From CAXRDE01 sp964229355 (GTDB lineage: Bacteria > Cyanobacteriota > Sericytochromatia > UBA7694), in NCBI GenBank assembly GCA_964229355.1, contig CAXRDE010000019.1:1-64000 (forward strand): DNA of 64,000 bases, given 5' to 3'. The notes under the pieces were generated by a model, which saw nothing but the letters and a program-made list of their open reading frames with translations, did not search any database and was not told where the DNA came from. Of this stretch, positions 26,229-36,305 are shown in pieces. The stretch's first letter is position 1, and each line of letters begins with the position of its first letter. A program made the position numbers and the translations under genes.

Positions 26229-26795
26229 TCAATTCACACCCCGCCGGGACAACAAGGCGGGAAAAGTTAGGAGGAAGATTTTAAAATCGAACCCCAATGA
26301 CATACGCTCAATATACTCTAAGTCCAGGTTTAACTTGGTGGGAATATCCAGTTCATCGCGGCCGTTTACTTGCGCCCAACCGCTGATCCCGGGTTTGACC
26401 TGAAAAACCTGCCGCTGTCGTGCCGTGTAGGTTTCAACAATGCTCGGCACCTCAGGACGTGGGCCAATGAAGCTCATTTCCCCCCGAATAATATTTAAAA
26501 GCTGGGGCAACTCATCAATACTGCTCTGCCGCAAAAACTTCCCGAGCCGTGTAATACGCGGGTCATTTGTCTGGGTCAGTACAGGGCCTACTTCCGCTGC
26601 GTTTTGGACCATTGTACGAAATTTAAAAATCGCAAAAGGCTGTTGATGTTGTCCAACACGGGTCTGCAAAAACAGGGCCCCGCCTTTGCTTTCTAAACGA
26701 ATAAGCAGCGCCACAAGAAGCAATAAAGGACTTAAGAAAAACAATAACAGCACAGCAAACAAAGTATCTAAGCAACGCTTCACAAACGGATACAT
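26229..26795 (-). CDS. Undecaprenyl-phosphate sugar phosphotransferase
   Basis: 188 residues, the compact catalytic form. One N-terminal membrane hairpin (TLFAVLLLFFLSPLLLLVALLIR) precedes KFRTM, LRQSSIDELPQL (catalytic Asp-Glu), GPRPEVP and KPGISGWAQVNGRDEL. These enzymes move a sugar-1-phosphate onto undecaprenyl phosphate, the first step in capsule, O-antigen or exopolysaccharide assembly. It is not in a polysaccharide cluster; wecB lies 11 kb away. Confidence 0.9.
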   Translation of the reverse strand: MYPFVKRCLDTLFAVLLLFFLSPLLLLVALLIRLESKGGALFLQTRVGQHQQPFAIFKFRTMVQNAAEVGPVLTQTNDPRITRLGKFLRQSSIDELPQLLNIIRGEMSFIGPRPEVPSIVETYTARQRQVFQVKPGISGWAQVNGRDELDIPTKLNLDLEYIERMSLGFDFKIFLLTFPALLSRRGVN

Positions 26796-26845
26796 AAAAA
26801 CCTCATAAGGGCATTATATGCTAATTTATTGGGTACAATAATGCC

Positions 26846-29329
26846 ATGGACGAATCTCAACTTACATTTGCTGACACCCAGCTCTCACAATCACCACTGC
26901 TCGAAACACTACTCGACACCACACACCAGGGGGTTTGCGTGATCAATACCCATGGTGAAATTGTGCTGGCCAACGAACAGTTGATCGGATGGACAGGCAA
27001 AGTCAACCTGCGCCACATGAATCAATTGTGGCATAACGAGGACTTGATTGCTTTGCAAAAGCAGCTCAGCATTCTGCCTTTAAGGCGCTCCACCCTAAAC
27101 CTCAATCTACGGACCAGCACCCAGGCAAGTATTCCCGTCAGCGTGCGTATGCAGCGGTTTACCGAAGCGGCTCACGCCTATCATTTGCTGATGATCTCAG
27201 ATCTCCGTAAGGAACAGCAATGGGAGTCCACCCTGGCCTCCACGCAGGAGCAGCACCTGCATTTTCTCTATGCGGTCTCTGCAGCAGTGTGTATTGTCCG
27301 CCTGGAAACCGGCGAAATCTTAGAAAGCAATGAGCCCTTTGCGGGTTGGTATGGTATTCCCCGCGACTCGCTACGGGGTGAATCCATTACCCGCTTTTTT
27401 ACAGACAGTCAAACCTGGCCAAAGATTTGTGCCCGTTTGGAGCGCACCCCCACTGGCGGTGTGGAGCTTAATGTGGGCATTCATCACCCCGATCACCCGC
27501 GGGGGTGGGCGAAAATTTTGGCTCACCTGATTCGCTTTAATGGTTATGATGCGGTGATCTTGAGTATTGAAGATACAACGCACCTGCGCGATGTGCAAAG
27601 AGATTTGGCAGAAGCCAAACAATTGTTAACGGCAGTGGTGACAACCCAGTCTCAATTTGTGAGTGATATTGACGCGGATATGCTGTTTCAGCATATTTTA
27701 GACCATGTTTTTGCCATGAGCTATTGCCGTTTCGGTTTTATTGTAACGCTAGACAATCGACATCAGCTTCACGTACAGGCCTTTAATAACAAAGACTGGA
27801 ATGTGGACACCATTGGACATTATGTGGACCACCGACTGCAAGAAGACTTTAACCAGTGGTACCAGGAAAACAACGTGCTGTTTGATGCCTTAAAAGCAGG
27901 TGCCTTTCGCACTTTTTATGAAAGTCGAGAGCAGCTCCCCTTTCCCTGGTTGAAAAACTTTGCCGGTGTCGCCCTCTTCTCTGGCGGTGAAAAAATTGGC
28001 ATGTTGGGCATTGGAAACTATCCCACCCCTGAAGGTCATCTAGACCCCAACATTTTTGTGCGTATGAACCCCCTGTTGGTCACCACAGGAAATATCGCAA
28101 AAGCCTGGGAAAATTATCAAAAGTTACAGCAGGAGCAAAGTAAACGACAAATCAAGCAGCAAGAGGCTGAGCATCTCAATGAAGATCTCAAAAAACTGAT
28201 CGCCTATGCTGCAGCCCCTATTTTCTGCGTGGACAGTCGCAAAATGATCACGTACTGGAACCACAGCGCCTGTCGCATGACCGGACTGGGCCAAAGTGAG
28301 GTCGAAGGCATTATGTATGTGTACCGCCTCATCGCCAAAGAAGATCACCACCGACTAGAGCACGCCCTAAAAGAGGCTTTTGCCGATCAAACCCTGGGTG
28401 ATTTGAAGCTACGATTCAAAACCGTCGAGGGCTATGAACAGGTCTTATGCAGTTTTAGTCCCCGCCACAACGCCCACGGTCAAATTGTCGGGGCCTGGGT
28501 GATTGCCCAAAATATTATGGCGCAAGCAGACTACCAGGAGCGCCTTGAAAAACTGGTTAAACAAAAAACGGCCGAGCTCCAACAGGCCGTGTACTCCCAC
28601 GAGCAAACCCTACAAGAGCTCAAAAATGTGACCCACCAACACCACGAAAACACCGACTTTAACCACCGTTTTGCAGCCCTGGCCTCTCACGAGTTCCGAG
28701 GTCCTCTCTCCGCCATTCAAATGGCTGCCGAAAACCTTGAGGCTCATTTTGAGGACCTCACCAAAGAAGAAGTCTTACGTAAAATAAAAAGAATCCGCCA
28801 ACGCTCTCAGCAACTTCATGACCAGGCCCATGACATTTTACTGCTCACTCAGCTCGAAACCGAAAGCATTCGCTTTCACCCGGTGCTCTGCGATGTAGAG
28901 GAGCTTTGCTTAAACATTGCCGAACAAACGATGGTGCAAACCCAGCATACCCACGCCATTGAAGTACACCTGCAACCCATTCATGCCCGTATGGATCATC
29001 GCCTGATGACCCTGGCGCTGTCAAATCTTTTGGAAAACGCCATCAAATACTCCCCTGAGAGCGAACAGGTCCATCTGCATTTATCGCAAGAAGAAGACAA
29101 AATTATTTTTAAAGTCGAGGATACAGGCATTGGGATTTTACCCCACGAAGAAGCAGAGATCTTTAAACCCTTTTATCGTTCTCCACGCGTGATCAGTCAT
29201 ACCCATGGAAGCGGACTGGGCCTGGAGATTGTACAGCGCTCCTTGCACTTACATCAGGGCAGCATTCACTACCAGGCAGGTCAACCCGGCAGTATTTTTA
29301 TCGTTAAAATCCCATATCGAGGCCTGTAA
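26846..29329 (+). CDS. Multi-PAS/GAF sensor histidine kinase
   Basis: 827 residues with no membrane helix, so cytosolic. PAS1 ~17-85 (GVCVINTHGEIVLANE), PAS2 ~135-245, a GAF-like domain ~260-430 (FAGVALFSGGEKIGMLGIGN), PAS3 ~445-560, a coiled coil ~565-600, HisKA with His615 in SHEFRGPL, and HATPase_c with N731 (LLENAIKYS), DTGIGI and GSGLGLEIV. It autophosphorylates on His615 in response to a cytosolic signal that cannot be named. Its stop overlaps the next start (TAATG), so the two are a coupled signalling pair. Confidence 0.92.
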   Translation: MDESQLTFADTQLSQSPLLETLLDTTHQGVCVINTHGEIVLANEQLIGWTGKVNLRHMNQLWHNEDLIALQKQLSILPLRRSTLNLNLRTSTQASIPVSVRMQRFTEAAHAYHLLMISDLRKEQQWESTLASTQEQHLHFLYAVSAAVCIVRLETGEILESNEPFAGWYGIPRDSLRGESITRFFTDSQTWPKICARLERTPTGGVELNVGIHHPDHPRGWAKILAHLIRFNGYDAVILSIEDTTHLRDVQRDLAEAKQLLTAVVTTQSQFVSDIDADMLFQHILDHVFAMSYCRFGFIVTLDNRHQLHVQAFNNKDWNVDTIGHYVDHRLQEDFNQWYQENNVLFDALKAGAFRTFYESREQLPFPWLKNFAGVALFSGGEKIGMLGIGNYPTPEGHLDPNIFVRMNPLLVTTGNIAKAWENYQKLQQEQSKRQIKQQEAEHLNEDLKKLIAYAAAPIFCVDSRKMITYWNHSACRMTGLGQSEVEGIMYVYRLIAKEDHHRLEHALKEAFADQTLGDLKLRFKTVEGYEQVLCSFSPRHNAHGQIVGAWVIAQNIMAQADYQERLEKLVKQKTAELQQAVYSHEQTLQELKNVTHQHHENTDFNHRFAALASHEFRGPLSAIQMAAENLEAHFEDLTKEEVLRKIKRIRQRSQQLHDQAHDILLLTQLETESIRFHPVLCDVEELCLNIAEQTMVQTQHTHAIEVHLQPIHARMDHRLMTLALSNLLENAIKYSPESEQVHLHLSQEEDKIIFKVEDTGIGILPHEEAEIFKPFYRSPRVISHTHGSGLGLEIVQRSLHLHQGSIHYQAGQPGSIFIVKIPYRGL

Positions 29330-30399
29330 TGCAACGTATTCTACTGGTAGAAAACCAACTGGACCTACAAGAAGAAATTAGCGATGTTTTGCGTTATGCT
29401 GGCTTCAAAGTGGATTTGGCCACAGAGGATATGGCCGCTCGAGAGCGTTTACAAAAGCACCGCATTGATCTGGTGCTGTGCAGTATGCTTTTACCCAGCA
29501 ATGCCGGGCTATCTCTACTCAAATTCGTACGGTCTCAAAGCATCTATGACGACATTCCCTTTATTTTTCTCACGGGACTTGTACAAACCGATGTACTCCG
29601 CGAAGCCATGGACGCAGGCGCCGACGATTATCTTTTAAAGCCCATTCGCAGTAAAGATCTGATCCAGGCGATTCGTGCCAGACTGTTACGGGTGGCCAAC
29701 GTACAGGCAGCGGGCTACCAACTGTTTACCCAACAGCGCCACGTGCTGTTGCATCACTTTCCCCATGAGGTGTTTACCCCCCTCAATGTCTCTCTCAATG
29801 TGGGCAAGCTCATCAAGAAAAAACGCCACACCATTGCCCCCCATGAATTGGAGCAATGGGCCGATATGCTCATCAATAACAATACGCGGCTGTTTCACCT
29901 TTTAGAAAATCAGTTGATGTACCTTGAGCTGCATCTCGAAAATATTCATGAGACCCCCAAACCCCAGATGTTAGCCCTGGTGCCCGAAGTGGAGCGCATT
30001 GCCATGGAACGGGCACAATCCTATCAGCGCGGTGAGGATTTAGAGCTGCATCTGGACCCCCTGGAATATCCTATCCGCGTGAAGCATTTTCAAATGATTG
30101 TCAGGGCTTTAGTGGATAACGCGTTTAAATTTTCAGAAAAAGGCACACCGGTGGTGGTCAGTCTCCAGCAAAAGCACGACCATATCTATTTTGAAGTCAC
30201 CGATACAGGTCGCGGTATGCCCCGTCAACAGATTGAGCGCATCAATGCCTTTCAGCAATTTGAACGCCAGAAGCACGAGCAGCAAGGCCTGGGTTTAGGA
30301 CTGGAGCTCTGTCAAAAACTCATGCAGGCCCTCAACGGTCATTTGCATATCGAAAGTGTAGAGGGCCGTTATACCCATGTGCAAGTGGCCTTGAAATAA
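29329..30399 (+). CDS. Pseudo-receiver/histidine kinase hybrid
   Basis: 356 residues. Residues 1-122 are a receiver domain (ILLVEN, FLTG, GADDYLLKP) in which the phosphoacceptor Asp is Ser52 (DLVLCSMLLP) and the acidic pocket is reduced to E8-N9. Residues ~137-350 are a histidine kinase: His146 in PHEVFTPL, N-box LVDNAFKFS, DTGRGMP and GLGLGLELC. The receiver cannot be phosphorylated in the usual way, so it may bind a ligand or partner. It is translationally coupled to the sensor kinase upstream. Confidence 0.88.
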   Translation: MQRILLVENQLDLQEEISDVLRYAGFKVDLATEDMAARERLQKHRIDLVLCSMLLPSNAGLSLLKFVRSQSIYDDIPFIFLTGLVQTDVLREAMDAGADDYLLKPIRSKDLIQAIRARLLRVANVQAAGYQLFTQQRHVLLHHFPHEVFTPLNVSLNVGKLIKKKRHTIAPHELEQWADMLINNNTRLFHLLENQLMYLELHLENIHETPKPQMLALVPEVERIAMERAQSYQRGEDLELHLDPLEYPIRVKHFQMIVRALVDNAFKFSEKGTPVVVSLQQKHDHIYFEVTDTGRGMPRQQIERINAFQQFERQKHEQQGLGLGLELCQKLMQALNGHLHIESVEGRYTHVQVALK

Positions 30400-30440
30400 T
30401 GCTAACCTGAACACACGATTCCAAAACAAGGATACATAAC

Positions 30441-31136
30441 ATGGATAAATCAGTAAAAAGTGCCCGTGAAGCACTGGAAAAAGCCGGTTTAAAAGACGGC
30501 ATGACCCTGCTGGTCGGTGGCTTTGGTCTCTGTGGTATTCCAGAACATTTGATTCTGGCGCTCAAAGACTCAGGCGTCAAGGACTTGACCGTCGTCAGCA
30601 ACAATGCGGGTGTCGACGATTTTGGACTGGGTCTGCTCTTACAAACACGCCAGATCAAAAAAATGGTCTCCAGCTATGTAGGAGAGAACAAACTCTTCGA
30701 ACAGTTATACCTCAGCGGCGAGTTAGAACTTGAATTTGCCCCTCAGGGCACCCTCGCCGAGCGGATTCGTGCCGGCGGTGCTGGTTTGGGTGGTTTTTAC
30801 ACCCCCACCGGATACGGCACCCCCATTGCCGAAGGCAAAGAGACCCGTGAAATCAACGGCAAAATGTATGTGTTTGAGGCCCCGATTTGGGGAGACATCG
30901 CGCTGGTGAAAGCCCACGTGGGCGACACCCACGGCAATTTGGTGTATAACAAGACCGCCCGCAACTTCAACGCCCCCATGGCAACCGCCGCAAGCTATAC
31001 CATTGCAGAAGTCGAAACCCTTCAAGCCGTGGGCAGTTTAGATCCCGATCAGATTCACACCCCCAGTATTTTCGTCAACGCCATTTTGAAAGGAAGCAAT
31101 TATGAAAAGCGTATCGAGCAGAGAACTACTCGCTAA
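30441..31136 (+). CDS. scoA: 3-oxoacid CoA-transferase subunit A
   Basis: 231 residues. The start of subunit A (KDGMTLLVGGFGLCGIPEHL), GAGLGGFYTPTGYGT, EAPIWGDIALVKAH and FNAPMATAA are typical. It forms a heteromer with subunit B that moves CoA between succinyl-CoA (or acetyl-CoA) and acetoacetate or another acid. It overlaps subunit B by 35 bases. AAGGAT precedes the ATG. Confidence 0.93.
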   Translation: MDKSVKSAREALEKAGLKDGMTLLVGGFGLCGIPEHLILALKDSGVKDLTVVSNNAGVDDFGLGLLLQTRQIKKMVSSYVGENKLFEQLYLSGELELEFAPQGTLAERIRAGGAGLGGFYTPTGYGTPIAEGKETREINGKMYVFEAPIWGDIALVKAHVGDTHGNLVYNKTARNFNAPMATAASYTIAEVETLQAVGSLDPDQIHTPSIFVNAILKGSNYEKRIEQRTTR

Positions 31137-31752
31137 GCGAGCAGCCCAGGAACTTCAGGATGGCTTCTATGTCAACCTGGGCATTGGCATTCCTACCCTG
31201 GTGGCCAATTATGTGCCCGAAGACATGACCGTTATTTTACACTCTGAAAATGGTCTGCTGGGCATTGGACCTTTTCCTGAGGAAGACGCTGTGGATGCAG
31301 ATCTCATTAACGCAGGAAAGCAAACCGTGACCGCTATCGCAGGTGCCAGCTATTTTGACAGCGCGACCTCGTTTGGCATGATCCGTGGCGGCCACATTGA
31401 CCTCGCCATTCTGGGCGCCTTAGAAATCTCTCAGGAAGGCGATATTGCCAACTGGATGGTGCCTGGCAAAATGGTGAAAGGCATGGGGGGGGCCATGGAT
31501 TTGGTGGCAGGCGCCAAGCGCGTGATCGCGGTCATGACCCACACCAACAAAAATGGTTCGGCCAAACTGCTAAAAGCCTGCCAACTGCCGTTAACAGGCA
31601 AGCGCTGTATTGACATGGTCATTACCGAAAAAGCCGTGTTTGATATCGACAAAGAAAAAGGTTCCATGACGCTGATCGAGCTGATTGGCGACGCGACCTT
31701 AGAAGAAATCGCCGCTTCTACAGAAGCGGAATATACGGTAGCCCTTCGCTAA
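31102..31752 (+). CDS. scoB: 3-oxoacid CoA-transferase subunit B
   Basis: 216 residues. YVNLGIGIPTLVANY, the catalytic Glu in LHSENGLLGIGP, and GGHIDLAILGALE are the subunit B signatures. This Glu forms the thioester intermediate. It begins inside the 3' end of subunit A in another frame. An ATG inside GAAGCAATTATGAAAAGC is the best start, so the subunits are coupled in translation. Confidence 0.93.
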   Translation: MKSVSSRELLAKRAAQELQDGFYVNLGIGIPTLVANYVPEDMTVILHSENGLLGIGPFPEEDAVDADLINAGKQTVTAIAGASYFDSATSFGMIRGGHIDLAILGALEISQEGDIANWMVPGKMVKGMGGAMDLVAGAKRVIAVMTHTNKNGSAKLLKACQLPLTGKRCIDMVITEKAVFDIDKEKGSMTLIELIGDATLEEIAASTEAEYTVALR

Positions 31753-33167
31753 GTCAAGACCTGACAATGATCACACTGCCCACACCCCTGGTGGGGCAGT
31801 GGTTGATCAAAGGCCCTGTACAAGAATACCCGGCGGCATTCTCGTGCCGTCACAAAAGCTTGCATTTCACGCTGTTGCGCTTTTCGGTCCCGCTGTAAGA
31901 CCTTTACGTGGGCGCGCAGCAAATCGGTCAACTCCCGTTGGGTGAGCGGCTGACGACGATAAACAAAGTCCTGTTGGATCTCCAGATGCTGTGCCAAAAG
32001 CAGAGGCAGCAGCAAGAGGTTTAAGTCGTTTAACGTCCACTGATAACGGTGCTGAAAGGCCGGTAGGCTCCAACGCTCCTGGGTCAACACCTGACGCACA
32101 AATAATTGCACCCGATCGTCTTCTAAGCTCTGAGACGGCCAGGCTTCTCCCCGCAAAGCCAATAGCACTCCCGAAGCGCGCGTAACGCGATCTCGACCCG
32201 CCCGCCCCACCTCTTGTACATAGGCCGACAAAGACTCCGGCATCTGCCAGTGAATCACCCGCTGAATATCTTTGATATCAATACCCATGCCAAAAGCCTT
32301 GGTGGCCACCATACATAAGTCTGAAGCCTGGACAAACTGCTGTAATAATTGCGCCCGCACCGCTGATGACTTGCCTGCATGAAATACAGCCACCGTTCTT
32401 CCATCACGGGCCAGACGCTCCGCGAGATCTTCACAGGCCTGACGGGTGCGTGCATAAATCAAAGTTTTGGCTTGCAAAGCACGCTGTAGCGCCCGATACT
32501 TGCCCGCAGGGGTCCACAGCCTTTTGACCGACAGATGAATAAAAGGTTGAATAGGTACACCTTTGACCCGATACGGGTTCTGAAGCGCTAATAATTGAGC
32601 AATATCTTCAGCTACTTGAGGCGGCGCAGTGGCCGTAAAGGCCGCAATAGGCGGCCGTTGAGGTAAGCTTTGCACAAAAGCAGCCACCTGACGATAGGCG
32701 GGACGAAAGTCATGGCCCCACTGGCTGATGCAATGGGCCTCATCAATAACCACCAGCCCCGGCGGAGACTGCTGAAAAAAGCGCCTGGTTTCGCTGCTGA
32801 GCAACTGCTCTGGAGACAGATAGACAAAACCTTGCCGCTGGTGAGCCTGCTGGAGCAGGCGTTGACGTTGGTGGGGTTTTAATCCCCCCTGTAAATGCCA
32901 GACAGGCACCTGACGCAGGGCCAACTGGGCCACCTGATCTTGCATCAGGGCAATCAAAGGGGAGACCACGAGCTTAATACCGGGACACAGTAAGCCCCCC
33001 AGCTGAAAACACAGGGATTTTCCCTCACCCGTGGGCAAAAGCGCAAGCACATCACGGCCCTGGGCAATGGCTTGCACCACGCCCGGTTGCTCTCCCCGCA
33101 ACGCAAACCGAGGTCCCCAGTACTGATGCAAGAGGCGCTGTTGCGCCAACACGAAAGATTCTGACAT
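31749..33167 (-). CDS. RecQ-family DNA helicase, short form
   Basis: About 472 residues. Motifs: GEQPGVVQAI, LLPTGEGKSLCFQ (Walker A), VIDEAHCISQWGHDFRP (DEAH box), FTATAPP, FHAGKSSAVRAQL, ATKAFGMGIDIKDI and QEVGRAGRDR. The C-terminus keeps a zinc site (CRRVFLYRAF...CGQCDHC), but there is no HRDC domain. RecQ enzymes unwind DNA 3' to 5' in repair. ATG 33167 is preferred to the GTG at 33194. Confidence 0.9.
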   Translation of the reverse strand: MSESFVLAQQRLLHQYWGPRFALRGEQPGVVQAIAQGRDVLALLPTGEGKSLCFQLGGLLCPGIKLVVSPLIALMQDQVAQLALRQVPVWHLQGGLKPHQRQRLLQQAHQRQGFVYLSPEQLLSSETRRFFQQSPPGLVVIDEAHCISQWGHDFRPAYRQVAAFVQSLPQRPPIAAFTATAPPQVAEDIAQLLALQNPYRVKGVPIQPFIHLSVKRLWTPAGKYRALQRALQAKTLIYARTRQACEDLAERLARDGRTVAVFHAGKSSAVRAQLLQQFVQASDLCMVATKAFGMGIDIKDIQRVIHWQMPESLSAYVQEVGRAGRDRVTRASGVLLALRGEAWPSQSLEDDRVQLFVRQVLTQERWSLPAFQHRYQWTLNDLNLLLLPLLLAQHLEIQQDFVYRRQPLTQRELTDLLRAHVKVLQRDRKAQQREMQAFVTARECRRVFLYRAFDQPLPHQGCGQCDHCQVLT

Positions 33168-33213
33168 AACTCTATTATAATAAAGGCAATCCACATGTTT
33201 AAATGAGCGCTTT

Positions 33214-35862
33214 ATGTTTTATTCTCCCGCTGGTTTTGTTCGCCTGCTATCCACGAGCCTCTGTCTCGGTCTTATTTCTCCCCTGCTGAACCCTGTTTTT
33301 TCAGGGTTACCTGTGGCCCATGCCCAAACCTCAACCCAGGCCCAGACTTTGCAAAAAAAGCGGGTGGTGGTCATGCCCTTTCACAATCTGTCACAAAACC
33401 CGGCAGACGACTGGATGGGCCTGAGTTTTGCGGAAAACCTGACCCAGCGTTTGGGAGCTTTGCACGAATTGACAGTGCTTGAGCGTACCCAAATTCAACA
33501 ATTGCTCAAAGAGCAGAACTTTGGGCAAAGCCTGTTTAGCGCTCCCGAGCAAGCCCCTGCTCTGGGGCAGATGTTGGGCGCTCAATTGATGTTGATTGGT
33601 ACCTACCAGCTTCAGGGCGAAAAACTTCTGGTGCAGGCGCGCTTTGTGGAAGTGGAAACCGGCCAGGTGGATCGGGTCTTACGCTATGAAGTACAAGGTC
33701 AGAAAAAAGACCTTTACGCCTTACAGAGCCAACTGGCCACCTATTTTGCCGAGCAATTTGCTCGCAACCGTTCAGAGGCCGAAAAAAACGCCTTGCAACA
33801 GGCCGAGGCTTTAACCCAGAATCCGGAGGCCCAGGGCGCTTTCCTGACCGCCCAGGAGGAGCTTGTCAATAACCCCCAGCAGGCGATCAGGCTTTTAGAA
33901 AAAGCCCTTTCCCTGGATCCTGACTACGTTTTACCTTATGCAGAGCTGGCCAAAATATGGTCCAGTGAGCACATCTTTAGCGAAAAATATGGGAAAGGCT
34001 GGGTTTTTCCTGCAAAGCCACTGGCGGCTCAAGAACTGCTTCAACGGGCACAAACAGCCCTGGCCCAGGCCAAACGCCTCAACCCCGAGCATCTCCAAAC
34101 CCAAAGCGCAGCCATTTATACGAGCTATGCCGCAGGGAACAAACCCCAGGCCTTAGATCTCATCAAAAAAATTCCCGTTGAGCCGAATACAGCAGCAGCC
34201 GTTTTTGAGCTATTTACTTTTATTTACTTCGACTTTGAGGGGCCTCAAAGTGTGGGGGCTTACCGCGAAATCGAAGCCTGGGCCAACACCCTTTTGCAAC
34301 AACAGCCCGCAGAAGCCGCCCAACGTGAAATCACCCTGTCTTTAATTGAAATGTCTAACGGCCTGGATTTATCCGCCACCGAACTTCAAACGCTCGAAAA
34401 GAGGGTGCAGCATTTGCAGCAGAGCTCGCCGCAGGATCTCGGTCTCGTGATGACGCTGTTGGATCTGCAAAAACGCCAGGGCAAGACAGATGCTGCAGAA
34501 CACAGCTTCCAACGGGCCATGGCCTTAAGTCAGCATAACGGTTTGGCCAAAATGACGCTGGCCAATTTAGCCGCTGACAATGAAGATTACGCCACGCAAC
34601 TCAGGCTCTCCGAAGAAGCAATTGCACTCGGCTTTCAGCACCCCAGTATTTACCTCAGTTTGAGCGCGGCCCATCTTCAACTGGGGCATCGCGAAAAAGC
34701 CCAGGCCATTCTGCATCAACAGATTCAAACGATTCCCCACCATACCGATGCCCTGTCATTGCTTAGCAATATCGAAACGTCACCCTGGTTGGTGGAACAA
34801 CTCAAAAAAAGCTTGCACCATGCGGAGCAACAACACATTTACCCATCACCCTCAGGCACTCCCCTGAACCTTCGCTTAATATTGGCGCGTCAGTACAAAG
34901 GATTAAACCAATGGGAAAAAGCCCAAAGCACCTTAATGGAGGCTTTAAACCAGCCTGGCACATCCAATAGCGAGCGGGCTCAGGTGTACGAACTACTCAG
35001 CCACCTCTATTTCACGTCTCCCTACGAGAGCTCCAGCCCTCAGCGGGTGGACGCTTTAAAAAAGGCCCTTTCTCTGAGTGCAGACGCGTCCACAAAGGTG
35101 CGTCTTCATCAGTCCCTGGCGGATGAGTATCAAATTTACCAGAACAAACCCGAACAGGCACGAGCCGAGCTTGAAACCGCTCTCTTGCTGGCAGATGCCC
35201 AAGAAGCCGTAGAGATTAAATTGGCCCTGGCGCGTCTATGGGAATCTCAAGAAGACCATGCCCAGGCACAGCGTCTTCTCGACGAGTTATTGGCTTTACC
35301 TCAACATCCTGCCAAAAGTTATTATGTACAGAGCACCGTTTGGGCCGCACAAGGAAACTACACCAAAGCCGCCGAATTTATGGCAACTTTCTTACAAAAG
35401 GACACCTGGGCAGCCCAGCAGCCGTTTTATCAAAACCTCTACAAAAGTTACCTGTTAGAAACGCGCCTACAGGCAGAGATTCGCGATCACGGTAAGGCAC
35501 AGCACCAGACCCTCAACGATCTGGCTGTGACCTATATGGGCATGCAAGATTGGGAAAGTGCCATTCATTTGCTCCAGTCCTTAATCAAAAAAGATCCCCA
35601 AAACGCCACGTTTCACTATAATTTGGGCTCTGCCTATCTGGGTCAACACCAATGGACAGAAGCGATGGCAGCTCTGCGCCAGGCCGTGCAACACCAAAAA
35701 AACTATCCCGCCGCCTGGTTTAACCTCGCCTTTGCCCAATTGCAAGCGGGCCAGCCCGATGAAGCGCGTCAGAGCGTCATTCAACTCAAATTGCTCCAGC
35801 CCGACTACCCTGGCTTGGATGCCTTAACCCAACAACTGCTGTCAAAAGGAAATCCATCATGA
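33214..35862 (+). CDS. CsgG/FlgO-like N-domain plus TPR envelope protein
   Basis: 882 residues. A signal peptide (~1-37, ending near VAHA) leads to a CsgG-like domain (~48-190: RVVVMPFHNLSQNPADDWMG, LTVLERTQIQQLLKE, GAQLMLIGTYQLQG). About 600 residues of TPR helices follow (for example AVTYMGMQDWESAIHLLQ, YNLGSAYLGQHQWTEAMAAL). CsgG-like domains with TPRs are often outer-membrane-associated scaffolds. It overlaps mgsA by 4 bases (ATGA). Confidence 0.8.
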   Translation: MFYSPAGFVRLLSTSLCLGLISPLLNPVFSGLPVAHAQTSTQAQTLQKKRVVVMPFHNLSQNPADDWMGLSFAENLTQRLGALHELTVLERTQIQQLLKEQNFGQSLFSAPEQAPALGQMLGAQLMLIGTYQLQGEKLLVQARFVEVETGQVDRVLRYEVQGQKKDLYALQSQLATYFAEQFARNRSEAEKNALQQAEALTQNPEAQGAFLTAQEELVNNPQQAIRLLEKALSLDPDYVLPYAELAKIWSSEHIFSEKYGKGWVFPAKPLAAQELLQRAQTALAQAKRLNPEHLQTQSAAIYTSYAAGNKPQALDLIKKIPVEPNTAAAVFELFTFIYFDFEGPQSVGAYREIEAWANTLLQQQPAEAAQREITLSLIEMSNGLDLSATELQTLEKRVQHLQQSSPQDLGLVMTLLDLQKRQGKTDAAEHSFQRAMALSQHNGLAKMTLANLAADNEDYATQLRLSEEAIALGFQHPSIYLSLSAAHLQLGHREKAQAILHQQIQTIPHHTDALSLLSNIETSPWLVEQLKKSLHHAEQQHIYPSPSGTPLNLRLILARQYKGLNQWEKAQSTLMEALNQPGTSNSERAQVYELLSHLYFTSPYESSSPQRVDALKKALSLSADASTKVRLHQSLADEYQIYQNKPEQARAELETALLLADAQEAVEIKLALARLWESQEDHAQAQRLLDELLALPQHPAKSYYVQSTVWAAQGNYTKAAEFMATFLQKDTWAAQQPFYQNLYKSYLLETRLQAEIRDHGKAQHQTLNDLAVTYMGMQDWESAIHLLQSLIKKDPQNATFHYNLGSAYLGQHQWTEAMAALRQAVQHQKNYPAAWFNLAFAQLQAGQPDEARQSVIQLKLLQPDYPGLDALTQQLLSKGNPS

Positions 35863-36305
35863 ACCCGCTGCGCATTGCCCTGGTGGCTCACGACCATTGT
35901 AAAGCCGATTTATTGACCTGGGCCCAGAAGCACCAGGCGGCTTTGCTGCCCCACCAGCTGATTTGCACGGGTACTACGGGTAAGTTACTGCAACAGCATT
36001 TGGGTACCACAGCCCAAATCGAGTGTTTAAAATCGGGGCCTCTGGGCGGCGATCAACAAATGGGCGCCCGCATTGCCGAAGGCGATATTGATTTAATTGT
36101 GTTTCTCTGGGATCCCATGCGGGCTCAGCCCCATGATGTGGATGTAAAAGCCCTGTTGCGCCTGGCGGTGGTGTATAACATTCCCACCGCCTGCAATATC
36201 GCCACCGCAGATTTTTTGCTGCAATCCACCTGTTTTGGCCGTTACGTGCGCGAAACCCGTGATTACACCGCCTACTTGCAACGCGAAGCCTTAATTAGAG
36301 ATTAA
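35859..36305 (+). CDS. mgsA: Methylglyoxal synthase
   Basis: 148 residues, the usual length. IALVAHDHCKADLLTW, TGTTG, LKSGPLGGDQQMG, FLWDPMRAQPHDVDVKALLR and NIATADFLLQS are all present. It converts dihydroxyacetone phosphate to methylglyoxal and phosphate. The catalytic Asp lies in GGDQQMG. It is coupled to the TPR gene upstream and overlaps the convergent gene by 11 bases. Confidence 0.95.
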   Translation: MNPLRIALVAHDHCKADLLTWAQKHQAALLPHQLICTGTTGKLLQQHLGTTAQIECLKSGPLGGDQQMGARIAEGDIDLIVFLWDPMRAQPHDVDVKALLRLAVVYNIPTACNIATADFLLQSTCFGRYVRETRDYTAYLQREALIRD

